A stretch of 64,000 nt of DNA from Zopfochytrium polystomum (taxonomy: Eukaryota; Chytridiomycota; Chytridiomycetes; Chytridiales; Chytridiaceae): the NCBI GenBank assembly GCA_025765615.1, contig JAIVFJ010000083.1:62001-126000 (forward strand), in the 5' to 3' direction. The position numbers were made by a program, and so were the translations under genes. Below the pieces are notes generated by a model. That model worked only from the letters and a program-made list of their open reading frames with translations. It ran no database searches and was not told the DNA's origin. Positions 52,888 through 64,000 of the stretch are shown in pieces. Positions within the stretch are counted from its first letter, which is position 1, and each line of letters opens with the position of its first letter.

Positions 52888-55800
52888 TCAAACAGTGAAC
52901 ACAAGCTGCGTGTCCTGAATACTCATCAGTTTCACGCTCCGATCGCTCACCCACTCGAATCGCACGTCTCGAAGAACGTTCGCATTGGGCGAAGCTGAGA
53001 AATAGAGTTGAAATTTCAGCGCTCGCCAGTAAAGCAAACCCTTCACTCACGAATGCGTGGGCCCACGCTGAACTCGCGGAAGCTTTTCATATGTCCAACA
53101 GCGGATGCTGCTCCGGAGTTTCCCGATGTCATGAATGCACCAGCCAGTGTATTCAAAAAGCTAGTCTCTGTCTGCCAGAATCTCACGCAGTTTTCCTCCA
53201 AGCTGAATGTTGCGATTAACTTTCCGTCCGGCGAGTACGAAACGGCAGTGACACTCTTCTGAGTACCCTGTTGAGTAAATTGCGTTCAGAAGCAGACAAA
53301 AGGAAAATTGAACTGCTGGAGAACGATGACCTTCGCTTCAAGAATGTGAACCCTGGTTGCTGTTTTCAAATCGTAGACAATCGTAACTCCTTCTGGAGTT
53401 CCCACAGCTAGCTTCTGCGAACCGTGGTGGAACGAGACGCTCGGATACATTTTTACGAGCTCCGCAAAGTTCGCTGTGATAATTGGTTGGAGGACTTCGC
53501 GCATGGTTGGAACATTAGGATCCAACGATTTCACCATAGCCTCAACAATTTTTCCCAGGTAGCCCAAAATCACTAAAGGTTTCTGGATTGACAGCGCTCA
53601 TTAGATCCAGTCAGCCAAGTCACCTCACAAACTACCTTGCTTATGAACATTCCCAGCAACTTCAGCGCTCCTATTCGATCGGACGGACTTTTTGCGTGCG
53701 CCACATCAAGTGTGATGGTGCTGATGAACAGGCCAGGGTTCAAGGAGGCAATTTGCACGACTGCTTGCCTTGCCACTTGCATGAGCCCCAAATTCATTGG
53801 ACCCGGCGGACCAGGATTTCCGGCGTCTCCGGTGCCATCCCTTCCACTTGGAGTTGAAAGACCCGTTGAAGCAATTATAGTTCGCACTATCGCAGAACTG
53901 TTCAGGTGAGGTTCCCATGTTGCGAATCCCCTTGAAATGAGCTCAATCCCCACGGTCCGGTACGGTCCGCGAGCATCTTCACGGAGAAGAATGTCCAACG
54001 ACTCGGCCACATCCTTGCAGATCCTTGCAGAGGTGAGTCGGGCGACTGCCGTCTTTCTGCTGCAGCAAAACAATTACCTGTTTGACAAGAGAGACGGTTG
54101 CTCGGATCCAACGATTCCGAGAATAATGGCCGCCCGCAGATTCGTTTTCGACGTTTTCTTTGAGTGACCTGCAAGTGCTGGCACTGGTAGTAACCGATTA
54201 AAGTACGGCTAGGACGAGAATACAACGCACGATGGGGCCGCCAGTACTCCACCAAAGAGGTTCGCTCCTCTTTGGGCAGCTTGACCAAGTAGCTCGAAAA
54301 GACATGGCGCGCCGCCCATTGTACGTCGGAGATTTGATCTTGCCAATACTTCGCGACAAAAGAAAACGACGGGTACGAGAATTGTGGGCCAATGAAATTC
54401 GCAAGTTTTTCCGTGTAGAAAGAAACAAGTGATCGAATGTCCTCGTCCGACCCTACACTCATGGTTAGGAAGGTTTTTGGGGATGGCCTCCTGCCTTGAT
54501 TAACAGTCGAGAGCTTGGATAAAGACAGCACTTGCAGCAAGCGGGATGCAAGTGAATGATGGTGAAATGCTCCATTCTTGTCGGCTATTGGCGATTGCAG
54601 GGGCAAGGATAGAAAGATAGCCATTCGCCCTAGCGATGCAGAAAAGAGGAAGTCAACGAAGTACACCACAGATGCAGTTTACCCTCTCATTCCAGTGCTC
54701 ACAAAACCAGCTGGCTTCTTTAGACCAAGTCTATCGACATAAATTCCTTCGACTGGGTGGCCACTCCAGCTCAATGCAGCGCTTAAAACCGCTTGAACTG
54801 TCCCGACGTCGGATAAACTGGTTCCAGGGCCCCCAACATCAATTGAGTCTAGACTTGTAGATGACCCCGTAGTTGCTCCTATTTTTTGTGCCAAAGGGTT
54901 TGGGCCAGCTGCTCGGTCTTGGTGGACGTTCTTGGCCGGACCAGGTGCAGTATCCATGGAAGAAACTTGCCGGGATGATAGAGTCATTTTTCTCATCAGA
55001 TTACTGACAGTAGCGGGTGGAGCCGGCTGGTTTGGTGACGAGACCCGGCTACGGTTCGGCGGGCGATCTGGAGAATTGCTGGATTTTGAAACTAATGGAA
55101 CTGGAGGGCTGAGCGGCTGCTGGTTACTGTAGACGTCGTTAATGAGACGTTTAAGATTGACCAAAAGAGCGAAAAGTATTGGTGAGCCTGACCATTGTCG
55201 GGTTAGCGGACGCTTTTATCGGAAATTCAGAGACGCACCATCTGCGGTAAAGATAGGAAAAACAGACAAGCTCTGCTTGATGCTGGTGTTTGAGAACTCA
55301 TCGCCCAAGCGAGATATACTGTTTTAAAGGGCACGTTACTCACGGCACCGAGTTGGGTTACTTACATCACTTTTCCTTCGCATCCTGATATTACATCATC
55401 GCTCATTTCTCTCGTTTCTATCCGGTCCAAGTGGCCAGTTTTAAGCTTTGGCTCAACTTAATATCAAATAATAAAAAGGTTCCTGAAAGCTCATACCATC
55501 CACACATAAGAAGTTCTGTCTTCATCGGCGCATTGAACAGCCATTATCTCATCACCGTGGCGCCAATGTACAGACATTGGGGGAAATTCGTGACCAGTAA
55601 ATGTGAAAATACTGAAAGCCAGTTCGTTAAAGTGAAATAAATAAGTTCAGCGACGTACTGCCGGAAGTCGTCGACGTGGAAAATCGATAAAGAATTATTG
55701 CGGCAGATAGAAAGTACAGCAAATTTGGATTTGAGCCCAGCTTCTGGCGGAATAGCCTGCAGACTTTCGATTCGTGCAGAGTGGCAACTGAATGAAGCGA

Positions 55801-57975
55801 TCTGAATGCCTTCTCTAATGGGAGATCCGGCGCAATCAGAAGAAATTTCTCAACAATAAAGGTTCTTACTCCACATTCCATATGGCAACAGCACCATCTT
55901 CTCCGCCGCTGACTAGAAAGCTTTTTCCGTGAACTTTGTCGGGTGGAGGGCGAAGCAGAGCTGTGACTGGTCCGACATGACCTCTCAAAACTTGGGACGA
56001 GTTTTCTCGCAAGCTCTGGGAAGTGCAAAGCACAGCAGCTGCCACTGTTGTTATGCAAATTTCGCCCGAGCCTTCAGAACCTTGTCAGTTTGCTTACGAA
56101 CACCACGGCAGACAAAGCGTACCCAATCCCAAAGCTACACTCTTGTCGGTAAGCATGACAGCCGAGGTAATACAGACGTTGCTTTCATATGACTGCAACT
56201 CCCCGAGAGTGAAAGACAATGCTTAACGAATTGTGAGCGACAAAAGTGCGAATGAAAAACAAGGCTTACGCGTAGGGTTCTTAAACATGATTCCATCAGC
56301 TGGTAAGAGGGCAGGACTGCTGTCAGCCTTTTTCAGAGAAATCAGGCTGCTGTCGCTTCTTTTAAGGGAAGACTCCGCGGCTTCCGCTTTGAGGAAAAAA
56401 GACCACATCGACGCGTTAACCTGTCCGCTTACGTATCTGAATGCAAGAAGGCGAGTCCGGCTTTGCGGTGAGGATGATGGGACCAGGCAAAGCGAGAAGA
56501 GTCCACCATTTAGTTGGCCACAAAAAGTTGAGAGTGGCCTGCCTTTACGATCATTACAAGCTACAACGGCGATATGAACACTCACTTTCGATCGGCATCA
56601 TTTGGCGGCGGCATTCGACTGCGGACACAAGCGTATTCTCCGTCAGTCAAAAGAACGGACCGCGGCTCGCGAATTTCTTGGACTGGGCGAATACCGGCAG
56701 ACGCGTTTGTGTCGACTAAGTAGGTATACGCAGTTCCCCTCTGCGAAAGCGATGAGTGCATGCCTTTGTGGGTTGGTAGGTGATTTAATGCACCTTTGTC
56801 CAAAGCAATACAACTGCGTCTGAGAGGAAGGCAACACCCTCCCACATGGATTTGCTGTCAGGGCACGTAATTTGCATCATCAACTCCGCATTTGTCGCAG
56901 ACAATATCTAGAGTGTCCAAAGTTAATCACTAGTTCCGTTCAATCAAACGGTCCTCACCCAAAAAGTTTTCCGATCGAGCACGCCGATAAGTTCCATATC
57001 CAGTTGGACGAGCATAGTGACCACAGGCACCGTCGCCATTAAGTCGATCGTCTTTGGCTCAAGCAGAATTTCGGGCTTCGATTCATCGTATGACATGACT
57101 TTTACATTTCCTTCCGGAGTAACTACCCAGACTTCGTCCAGGGCCTTGAATTCTACGCATCGACGTTATCAAGAAATGTAAAAGTCGCGTTGGCGGACCG
57201 AACCTGTCGGCCGGAGAGTCAACGCGGAGGACCAGTTATCTAGTATGTTCACTGTAGCCACCACCTAAACACTGTTCAGAAACACCATAGTCTTTCTGGA
57301 CTGGAAAGAGCGCACCTCCAAGTTGGAAGAATCCAAAATAGTTATTACGCTGCTTTGACCGCCACAAACGAAAGACTTCCGTGATGTCGAAATCTAAGCG
57401 GAATCAGCGTCCCAACCTTAGCGTCCCCAATACGAACCGCGACCGAAGTTGGCACGCCTGGGTACGCCTTCGGATTCGCCTGCAGCGCTCTGCCATCTCC
57501 AATGTCCCACATGATCACTTCACTGGAGGGGATTAGGAACGGTAAATCGGTTTGGCAGCAGCTCACCCATCCTCGGACGCCGATATTATGATGTTCTCAT
57601 CGGTGGCGGGTCCATCAACCTCGATCTTGCAGAGTAAAAGCGCTGAGATTGGTGACCGATGGCCCACGAGAAAAATTGTTGGCTCTAACTGCGTACGGAA
57701 ATGGTGATTAGGAAACGACTCGCCCATGTGCATGGATCTGATCTAGTGGCGAAGTAACAGATGGAGATCCTCGCGCCCGACGCGCATAACGAAGCGAAAA
57801 ACAAAATAAAGATTCGCAGTGCCTTAGCGGAGACAGGATCGAGCGAGTTAATCCACAGCCTGCCGCCGTCGAGCACGGTCACTACGTGCTTTCCGTTCTC
57901 GCTCGCAACGGCACGAAGAATAGCACCGCTTGGAGAATGGCACCACGATGCCACAGGGAAGACAAACGAAGTCAT
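52888..57975 (-). CDS. WDR7: WDR7/rabconnectin-3 beta family protein, many exons
   Basis: Start at 57975 (MTSFVFPVASWCHSPSGAI). N-terminal WD40 repeats follow in small exons (IFLVGHRSPISAL; SASEDG; EVIMWDIGDGRALQANP). A middle Ser/Pro-rich segment lies at 54.9-55.15 kb, then a helical part with IYVDRLGLKKPAGF, VSFYTEKLANFIG, and GFATWEPHLNSSAI, and C-terminal WD40 repeats (MYPSVSFHHGSQKLAVGTPEG, SYSPDGKLIATFSLEE). Last two exons are 53267-53051 and 52994-52888, ending SIQDTQLVFTV. These blocks match WDR7, which with DMXL proteins forms the RAVE-like rabconnectin complex that assembles V-ATPase on endosomes and lysosomes. I have not resolved every exon border; several short introns lie between 53.3 and 57.7 kb. 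Confidence 0.82.
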
Positions 57976-58105
57976 TTCTTTTTTTCTTTTTCGGCCTCAT
58001 GGCCTCCTACCTTCTTTGCCACTGCCTTCACTCACAAAATCGCCCTCTACACTGCAACTTCAAAACAAAGGTACGCTCTCGGAACAAAGTCATTTCTATT
58101 TGGAC

Positions 58106-60017
58106 TCAATCTGCTGTTTGGGCCACTTTTCTCTTCTTCCCCACCGGCTCCACACCGCCTTCAGCACCCATCTCAGCGTTTCGCCATTTCGCCTCATTAA
58201 TCCGCCGCTTCTCACCAAACTTGGAATCCAACAGATGCTAAAACAGCGGAAACCGAATGAGTCAAAACACAGCATATAAGCTGACACGTACCATGTTTGC
58301 GACACGACGTGCTACACCAACTTCGTTCAGTGTTTCCAAAACGGAGCTTTCCTCCACCTCAAAAGCCTCCATTTTCCGTTCTGAAGTAAAAGTTAGAAAG
58401 ACCGCCATGGCATGCGCGGTCGCTCGAAATCATACTTGTTCTCTCTTCGATGTTTTGTATGAGGCCCACATCTCGCTCAGTCACCAAAGCTAGCGACAGA
58501 CCGCCACGCCCAGCACGCGCTGTTCGACCGACCCGGTGGATATAGTCGCTTGAGTCGGCAGGAAGATCGTAGTTTATGACCACCTGAACCGTTGGAATAT
58601 CCAACCCTCTTTGATGTGAGATTTGTAAGTACGGTTCAACTAAAGGCAATACGGCAATGTTCACCTTGATCCTACATCAGTCGCAATCAAGATTGGCACA
58701 ACCCCACTCTTAAATTTTGCGATGGATCCTATTCGAGCTGCCTGTGACATTTGGGCATGAAGCGCTGTGGACCTCACTCCGAGCTGTTTTAGAATTACTC
58801 GAACGCGTTCGCAAGTCCGGCACCGTCCAGTGAATATAATCATTGTTTTATCTGCAAAACTGTTTCGAACAACGTACGCCAGGTAGGCGTCTCGGACAGT
58901 TGACGGTATGAAGAGATACCGCTGGTCAAGCTTCTCCACTGTTTCCGTACTAAGGAAAGAGATTTCAGTTTGGTAAAACAACACGTTCTGCCTTCAGTCA
59001 TACTCTGATTTGCACTGGTACATAAAGGGCTTAGAGTTGGCCGGGAAAGGGAAGCTCTCGATTTCGGGTGTAAGCGTGGCCGAGAAGAGGAGCGTTTGGC
59101 GATTCTTGGGAAGATTGCTCAGAATCTCCCCCAAATCATCGCCAAAGGAATCTTCCATTAGTCTGTCCACCTCATCGAGAACCTGAATATTTCAAGGTGC
59201 TTTCAGTGAGCTTTCGGATTTAGACGGCTTGTCGCAACCTACAAGGAAGCGAACACGCTTTAGGTGCACGGCGTTTGCGCTACTTCTAATGTGATCGACA
59301 AGTCGTCCTGGCGTTGCAACGATTACGTGTGGGCGTTTGGCTAGGGCCAATGCCTGTTTTCGCATATCTGTGATCACCAGGTGTAACCAAAAAGGAACGC
59401 AAGAAGTCGATGCCACTGACCGATTCCGCCAACAGCAACCGTAAGTTTAAGATTTATTCCCGTCCCAAGAACGCGGAACTGCTCAGCAATTTGAAATGCC
59501 AGCTCGCTGATTCGATCTGTCAGTCCAGCCGCAGGGGAAATGGAAGAGCCGGGAGGACGAACCGAGTTGGAGTCAAAACTAGTGCAAAAACTCCGTACGG
59601 ATCCTCGGAAAGCTTTTGCAAAATGGGAAGTGCGAAGGCAGCAGTCTTTCCAGAACCAGTCTTCGCACCGCCTACGACGTCTCGACCTAGAGGAGTCATC
59701 AACCGCGCACGATCGAGAATTAAATCATTCGACAACGGCGACGATAGTGACAACACCAATAAAGGCATGCGGATGAGAAATTACGATGATCAGACAAGAC
59801 GTGGCGGAGTGTGGATCGTCAGAGAAGCGCAGATGAAGGGTTAGTTTAGCTTGTGCAAACCATGAGACCCCATCGGACCTTCCAAGGCAGGCGGAATGCA
59901 TGCCGCCTGAATCTCCGTTGGAGTATCGATGGCCAGTTGGTTGAGGCTGCGGACAAGCCAGGGCGATACGCCGAGAGCGGAGAACGATGCCGGCTTCGCC
60001 GTCGAGTCTCCTTTCAT
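58106..60017 (-). CDS. DDX49: DEAD-box RNA helicase, DDX49/Dbp8 type
   Basis: Start at 60017 ([17 protein letters not shown]), several introns, final exon 58237-58106. Motifs in order: Q motif ([11 protein letters not shown]...[11 protein letters not shown]), I ([10 protein letters not shown]), Ia (LTPTR), Ib ([10 protein letters not shown]), II ([10 protein letters not shown]), III (FSAT), IV ([14 protein letters not shown]), V (ATDVGSRGLDIP), VI ([11 protein letters not shown]). The C-terminal tail with GKKRKVA may be a nuclear signal. Dbp8/DDX49 remodels pre-rRNA for 40S subunit assembly in the nucleolus. Motif II reads DEVD instead of DEAD. Starts 130 bp upstream of the WDR7 start on the same strand and faces pyruvate kinase across a 429-bp gap. 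Confidence 0.88.
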
Positions 60018-60446
60018 CTTTCTTTCTTTCTTTTTTTTTTTACTTCTCTCCTTTTTTTCAATTTAAACACAGGGGCCAACTGTCCGCAACCGCGAGGACC
60101 ACGTCCTCCCGAACACGACATGCCGACAATCAAGACCGTAGAGAGGCGTGCGGGATAGTAGGGCAGGCTGGAGCCGAGGAAAGGGAGGAGGGGAGGCTGG
60201 GGGCGGGGGAAGTGCGCGGGGTCGGGGTGGCGTGTGCGGTTGATGTCCGCGGCAAGCGATGATCTTCGCAGATCAAATCAATCGATCAAAGGAATTTTCA
60301 AAAAGAAGAAACAACCGTCAAGGTGACTCCCGCGCGTGCAAGTGGCCGTCTCCCTCCGCCAACGCACCAGCACCATGGGCTGCTTTGCATTTATCACCTA
60401 ACCGCGCCGTCCTTCACCACCGAAAGCATTCGCTAGAAAGAAAGAA
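60018..60446. promoter_or_regulatory. Shared upstream region of DDX49 and pyruvate kinase
   Basis: Divergent start codons are separated by 429 bp with a T-rich tract (60018-60060, top strand) and a G-rich tract (60170-60225). No TATA box is visible. Bidirectional promoter activity is inferred from geometry only. Confidence 0.4.
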
Positions 60447-62638
60447 ATGGCGCCAACCTCGCACCCCGCTTACATTCAAGGTATGACAGCACCCTTGCCG
60501 ACGAATCGTGCCTGACTCGATCCGACAGGCACGGCCGATGTTCTCCGCACGAAAATTGTGTGCACAATTGGACCTGGTACGGATTTGCCTGCATCGCATT
60601 GAGAGCAGCTCCTGACCCACCAATCTCGAACCCTTCGTATCGAACTGCCGCAGCCTCGGCGGGAATCGAGAACATTGGTCGCCTCGTCGAAAGCGGCATG
60701 AACGTTTGCCGCCTAAACCTGACTCACTGTACACACGAATTTGCCGCATCGGTCATTCACGACTTGCGAACCTACCTCCTCCAGAAGAAGCACACGGCGG
60801 AAGTGGCCGTATGGGTTGATATCAATGGCCCGAAAGTTCGGTAGGTTTGGCGCATCTAGCGATCCCTCGTTGACTTCTCGTTCAGCACCGGCCGGCTGAA
60901 GGAGCCATCCGTTTATTTGAAAGCTGGCGATGATTTCCTCTTTGTGAATGACCCCAATGTCGTCGGTGACAATACGCGCGTATGTATGATAGATTTCTTG
61001 TTCAAATTCTACTTTTGTTACCGACTCTGGATTAATGGATTGCGGTTCAAAGGTTGCAAGCACGTACAGCAAGGAACTCATGAAACCAGGGGATCTGTTG
61101 TACGTGGATGACGGTCTCTTGTCATTCACAGTGCTCGAGCGCCTTGAAGACGCCATTCGATGCCGCGTTGAGAACTCGGGTAAGGCATCACAATTTTTGA
61201 TTCCCGCCCGCGAAATCGGAGCTAATCGCCCTTACGGCAGGATGGTTGGGAGAGAATAAGGTTCGTGCAGATACTGTTTGTCTGGTTGGGTTTTGCTAAA
61301 TTTGATATATAGGGCATTAACATTCCTGCGTATGTCATTGAGGATCTGCCGGCGGTGTCACCGAAAGATGCTGCCGATATTGACTTTGCTCTCTCACTGG
61401 ATGTGGACTTTCTGTCCGTTTCATGCATCCGGAATATCGACGATGTAGAAGGTAGCAAGTTACTCTTCATCAACGTGACTGACTGGAATTGCAGAGGCGC
61501 GTCTCCTGCTCGGGAATAGCAAAGTGAAACTTCTCGCCAAGGTCCCTCAAATTCAACGCAAAAATGCTTGCTGAAAATTGTGCAGGTTGAAAACAAGCGC
61601 GGAATGGATAATTTTGAAAGTATTCTCAAACTTGCGGACGGTGTTGTCATAGATCGAGGTTACCTCGGAGCCGAAGTAGACATTGAAGAAGTGACCATGG
61701 CTCAAAAGCGAATGATTGCAAGGGTAAGCCCCTTGCATTCGCTCCCAGCTTTTAATTTTACTGCCTCCAACCTCAACTTTGTTGCATAGGCAAACGTCCT
61801 TGGCAAGTCCGTGTTGATTGCGAATCAGATGCTTGAGTCCATGAAAAACTTTCCTCGACCAACACGATCCGAGGCTGCCGGTGAGAAACGGAAGCGAATT
61901 TTTCGAAGAAGTTTTAATGTGCGTGGTGAAGATATTGCGAACGCAGTGATGGATGGAGCGGACGGCCTCGTTCTTTCTGCCGAAACTGCAACGGGCAGTT
62001 ACGTTTTCGAGGCGCTGAGCATCATGAGAAAGGTTGCTTACAAAGCGGAGCTCAACACAAATTATACCGACTTCCAGGTGATAGCGGACTCTTTTTTTGA
62101 TCGAAGTAGCGCTAACCATCTTATCGCGTCAAAGGTCCGAATGACTCGAAGTATCCCGAAGCCCATCGGAGTATCCGAGTCTATTGCTTCGTCTGCTGTT
62201 GTGGCGGCTCGCCAAGTGAATGCAGCTATTATCATTTGCGTCACAGTAAGCAAGGGTGGTTCTTAATCTTTTGACTCAGTTTCGTCCCAGGAATATGGAG
62301 GAACCGCCCGCCTCGTCGCAAAGTACAGGCCCCAAATCCCCGTAATTGCGGCGACTTTGGTGAAACAAACGGCCCGACAACTTGCTACTACATTTGGTCT
62401 TGTCCCGTACCACCACACGGACGACGCAGAAAACGTTATTCCCGAGACAGTCCGTGGGTTATCAAGTTCCGATGACATCAAATGATTGTTCTCACTCGAA
62501 GCAACTTTAGGCTTCGCTGCTTCGCTTGGTCTTTGTAAGCCTGGTGACATTGCCGTCATCACCTCGGGTCAGTCCATCGGTTTTCTGGAGGGAACAACGA
62601 CCAAGATGCAACTGTACACTGTCCCTGCCTTCCAGTGA
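60447..62638 (+). CDS. Pyruvate kinase, divergent, catalytic residues altered
   Basis: About fourteen exons (first 60447-60480, then 60529-60576, 60654-60840, 60886-60979, 61053-61179, 61241-61260, 61313-61451, 61495-61541, 61586-61723, 61790-61880, 61932-62077, and three more to 62638) give a protein from MAPTSHPAYIQ to KMQLYTVPAFQ. It has the A domain (CTIGPASAGIE, MNVCRLNLTH), B domain, the catalytic Lys in LLAKVENKRG, and C domain (GGTARLVAKYRP; SGQSIGF). Two highly conserved positions are changed: RGDLG reads RGYLG (metal-binding Asp to Tyr, codon TAC) and CATQMLESM reads IANQMLESM (catalytic-site Thr to Asn, AAT). Pyruvate kinase turns phosphoenolpyruvate and ADP into pyruvate and ATP in the cytosol. 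The fold is clear; activity is doubtful. Alternative: a regulatory paralogue. Confidence 0.85.
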
Positions 62639-63726
62639 TGCAAGGATGCCCTCGTATGTTTTTTGGGTCTCGATTGAGCAGCCTGCAGTGGCTGAAATGG
62701 TGCAATCTTCGAACCGGCAGAGACAAAGAATGAAATACAGCACAAGGTCAATGACAACCAATTTACTTCTTGTGGGAGGGAGTCAATCCAGAACTTTCTT
62801 TTGTATCAGCAGGAAACATAAACTGCTTTTGAAGGGGAACCTGCAAATGCAGTAAGAGTTAGATATTTATTGTAGCCCCCTAAAATAATGTCAGCAATGG
62901 TTGCAAACATCACCCTGATGACAGTGTTCAGCCATCATTCTTGATATGTTGTAGCCCTTCCATTTCTGCAAATCAGGCGCCCAGCCTCCCCTAAATGTGC
63001 CAAAGAAACCTGGAATTAGGCATACTGGGAGATGCAATTAACCACCTCTGATCACATAGAATTGCCTTGGCTGGTCTTTCCTCGATACTTTCAAAGCACT
63101 GGCTGGTAACTTTTTTTCCAGGGATAAACGAACACAACCAGCCCAGTTGAATGTGTTGAATCAATGATGAAAGCAGGCAAATTTGATCCATATTGTCATG
63201 AGACTGGTGAACTTTCAAAAGCTCGTCAAGCAATCCAAAGCTGAAGAGTTCACCCCCACAGGATGTATTTGATCTTGTTTGGAATGATGAAGTGCAGAAT
63301 ATGATTGTATTTCGTACAAACATGAACTGGATTGCCAAAAGAATGGAAAAACTGTTGTTGGACTCAGCTGACACCACGCCGTGCGCACTGCGCAGCCCAA
63401 GCCTCGCAGACGTGTCCAATTACAAACTAGAACATATCTGCAACTTGGTGATACAGTAAGGGAGCTAAGGTGCCTCCGCAGACTTGCTTAAAGGCATGTG
63501 CTAACTTCGCTAAAAGCTGGATAAAAGCAAAACACTGGCGAGGAATCGGACTCCAGCAGGTAGTGCACACACGTACTTGCGCACTATTGTATCTGAACAT
63601 ATCTACACTGTATGTCCGCTACTTACAGCAATTTCCCTAAAACTTTGGGGAACTGACTTGTTTCCTGGTCCTTTTCGAGGTTTTTTCGAGTCGAATGTCG
63701 ACTTGATTCCGATTTCAATACAAGTT
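62639..63726. other. Unassigned stretch downstream of pyruvate kinase
   Basis: No gene supported. A minus-strand frame at 62991-63419 is open for 142 codons without recognisable motifs; on the plus strand a short piece (FDPYCHETGELSKARQ) near 63179-63240 looks coding but is broken by stops. Confidence 0.35.
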
Positions 63727-64000
63727 GTTAGGCGGAACTGACTGGTTAGTGTAAACAGTCTACTCTGAGTGAGTGAGTGGAAGGAGTGAATGAAGTGGAG
63801 ATGTGTGTTTAGGGTGGTCCTTCTCCCCAACTTGGAGAGAAAGAGAAAAACTCTGTTTTGAATTATTGATATATAATGATGATATGCATGCTATAATAGT
63901 CGCTAGGGTGTGACTGGCACAGGGTAAAAACCTCTCCTATATTATCTGCTTGAGCGGAGGAGGAGGAAAACTGTTGACACCGGGTTTCCATTACACTGAA
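63727..64000 (-). repeat. Dispersed repeat family X, opposite strand
   Basis: Begins at the edge GTTAGGCGGAACTGACTGGTTAG and continues as the reverse complement of 51725-51998. Runs off the window end. Confidence 0.85.

Overview
The window is nuclear DNA of a microbial eukaryote. Evidence: densely split genes with short GT-AG introns (about 40-90 nt), LTR retrotransposons with a chromodomain, and nuclear genes such as NC2-beta (Dr1), ATG16, WDR7, DDX49 and pyruvate kinase. ATG16 keeps a C-terminal WD40 propeller, unlike the short yeast protein. The lineage cannot be fixed from this sequence; an early-diverging fungus or another protist would fit.

The layout alternates compact gene islands with repeat-rich tracts. 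0-7 kb: a Ty3/gypsy element cut by the window edge, inserted into a Ty1/copia element, then repeats and two decayed Fanzor/TnpB-like fragments. 7.9-15.3 kb: a gene island (Ser/Ala-rich hypothetical, GT61-like glycosyltransferase, Dr1, ATG16). 16.4-22.5 kb: a solo copia LTR, then a 1582-residue PB1-like/TIR/NACHT/WD40 STAND protein with eleven near-identical WD40 repeats. 22.5-24.7 kb: an AT-rich tract with two MITE-like hairpins and a decayed SF3-helicase-like fragment. 24.8-34 kb: microsatellite, unassigned DNA, a complete Ty3/gypsy chromovirus and a solo LTR. 34.9-38.2 kb: a secreted-type protein with a histone-H1-like tail and a broken lipase. 38.3-52 kb: duplicated purine-rich repeats, a composite repeat with tRNA-like modules, a second chromovirus with an in-frame RT/RNase H deletion, another solo LTR and a mariner relic. 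52.9-62.6 kb: a second island (WDR7, DDX49, and a divergent pyruvate kinase). The end repeats a family seen elsewhere in the window.

The two strongest systems are the following. First, the TIR-NACHT-WD40 gene has the architecture of NLR/STAND immune or allorecognition receptors, with repeat homogenisation and clustered variable residues. Second, the chromovirus family shows an apparent self-priming site, a -1 frameshift heptamer followed by a possible pseudoknot, and arrays of perfect heat-shock elements in its LTRs; these arrays are enlarged by a 45-bp duplication only in the full-length copies. Both suggest stress-linked genome dynamics, but expression and function cannot be read from the sequence alone.
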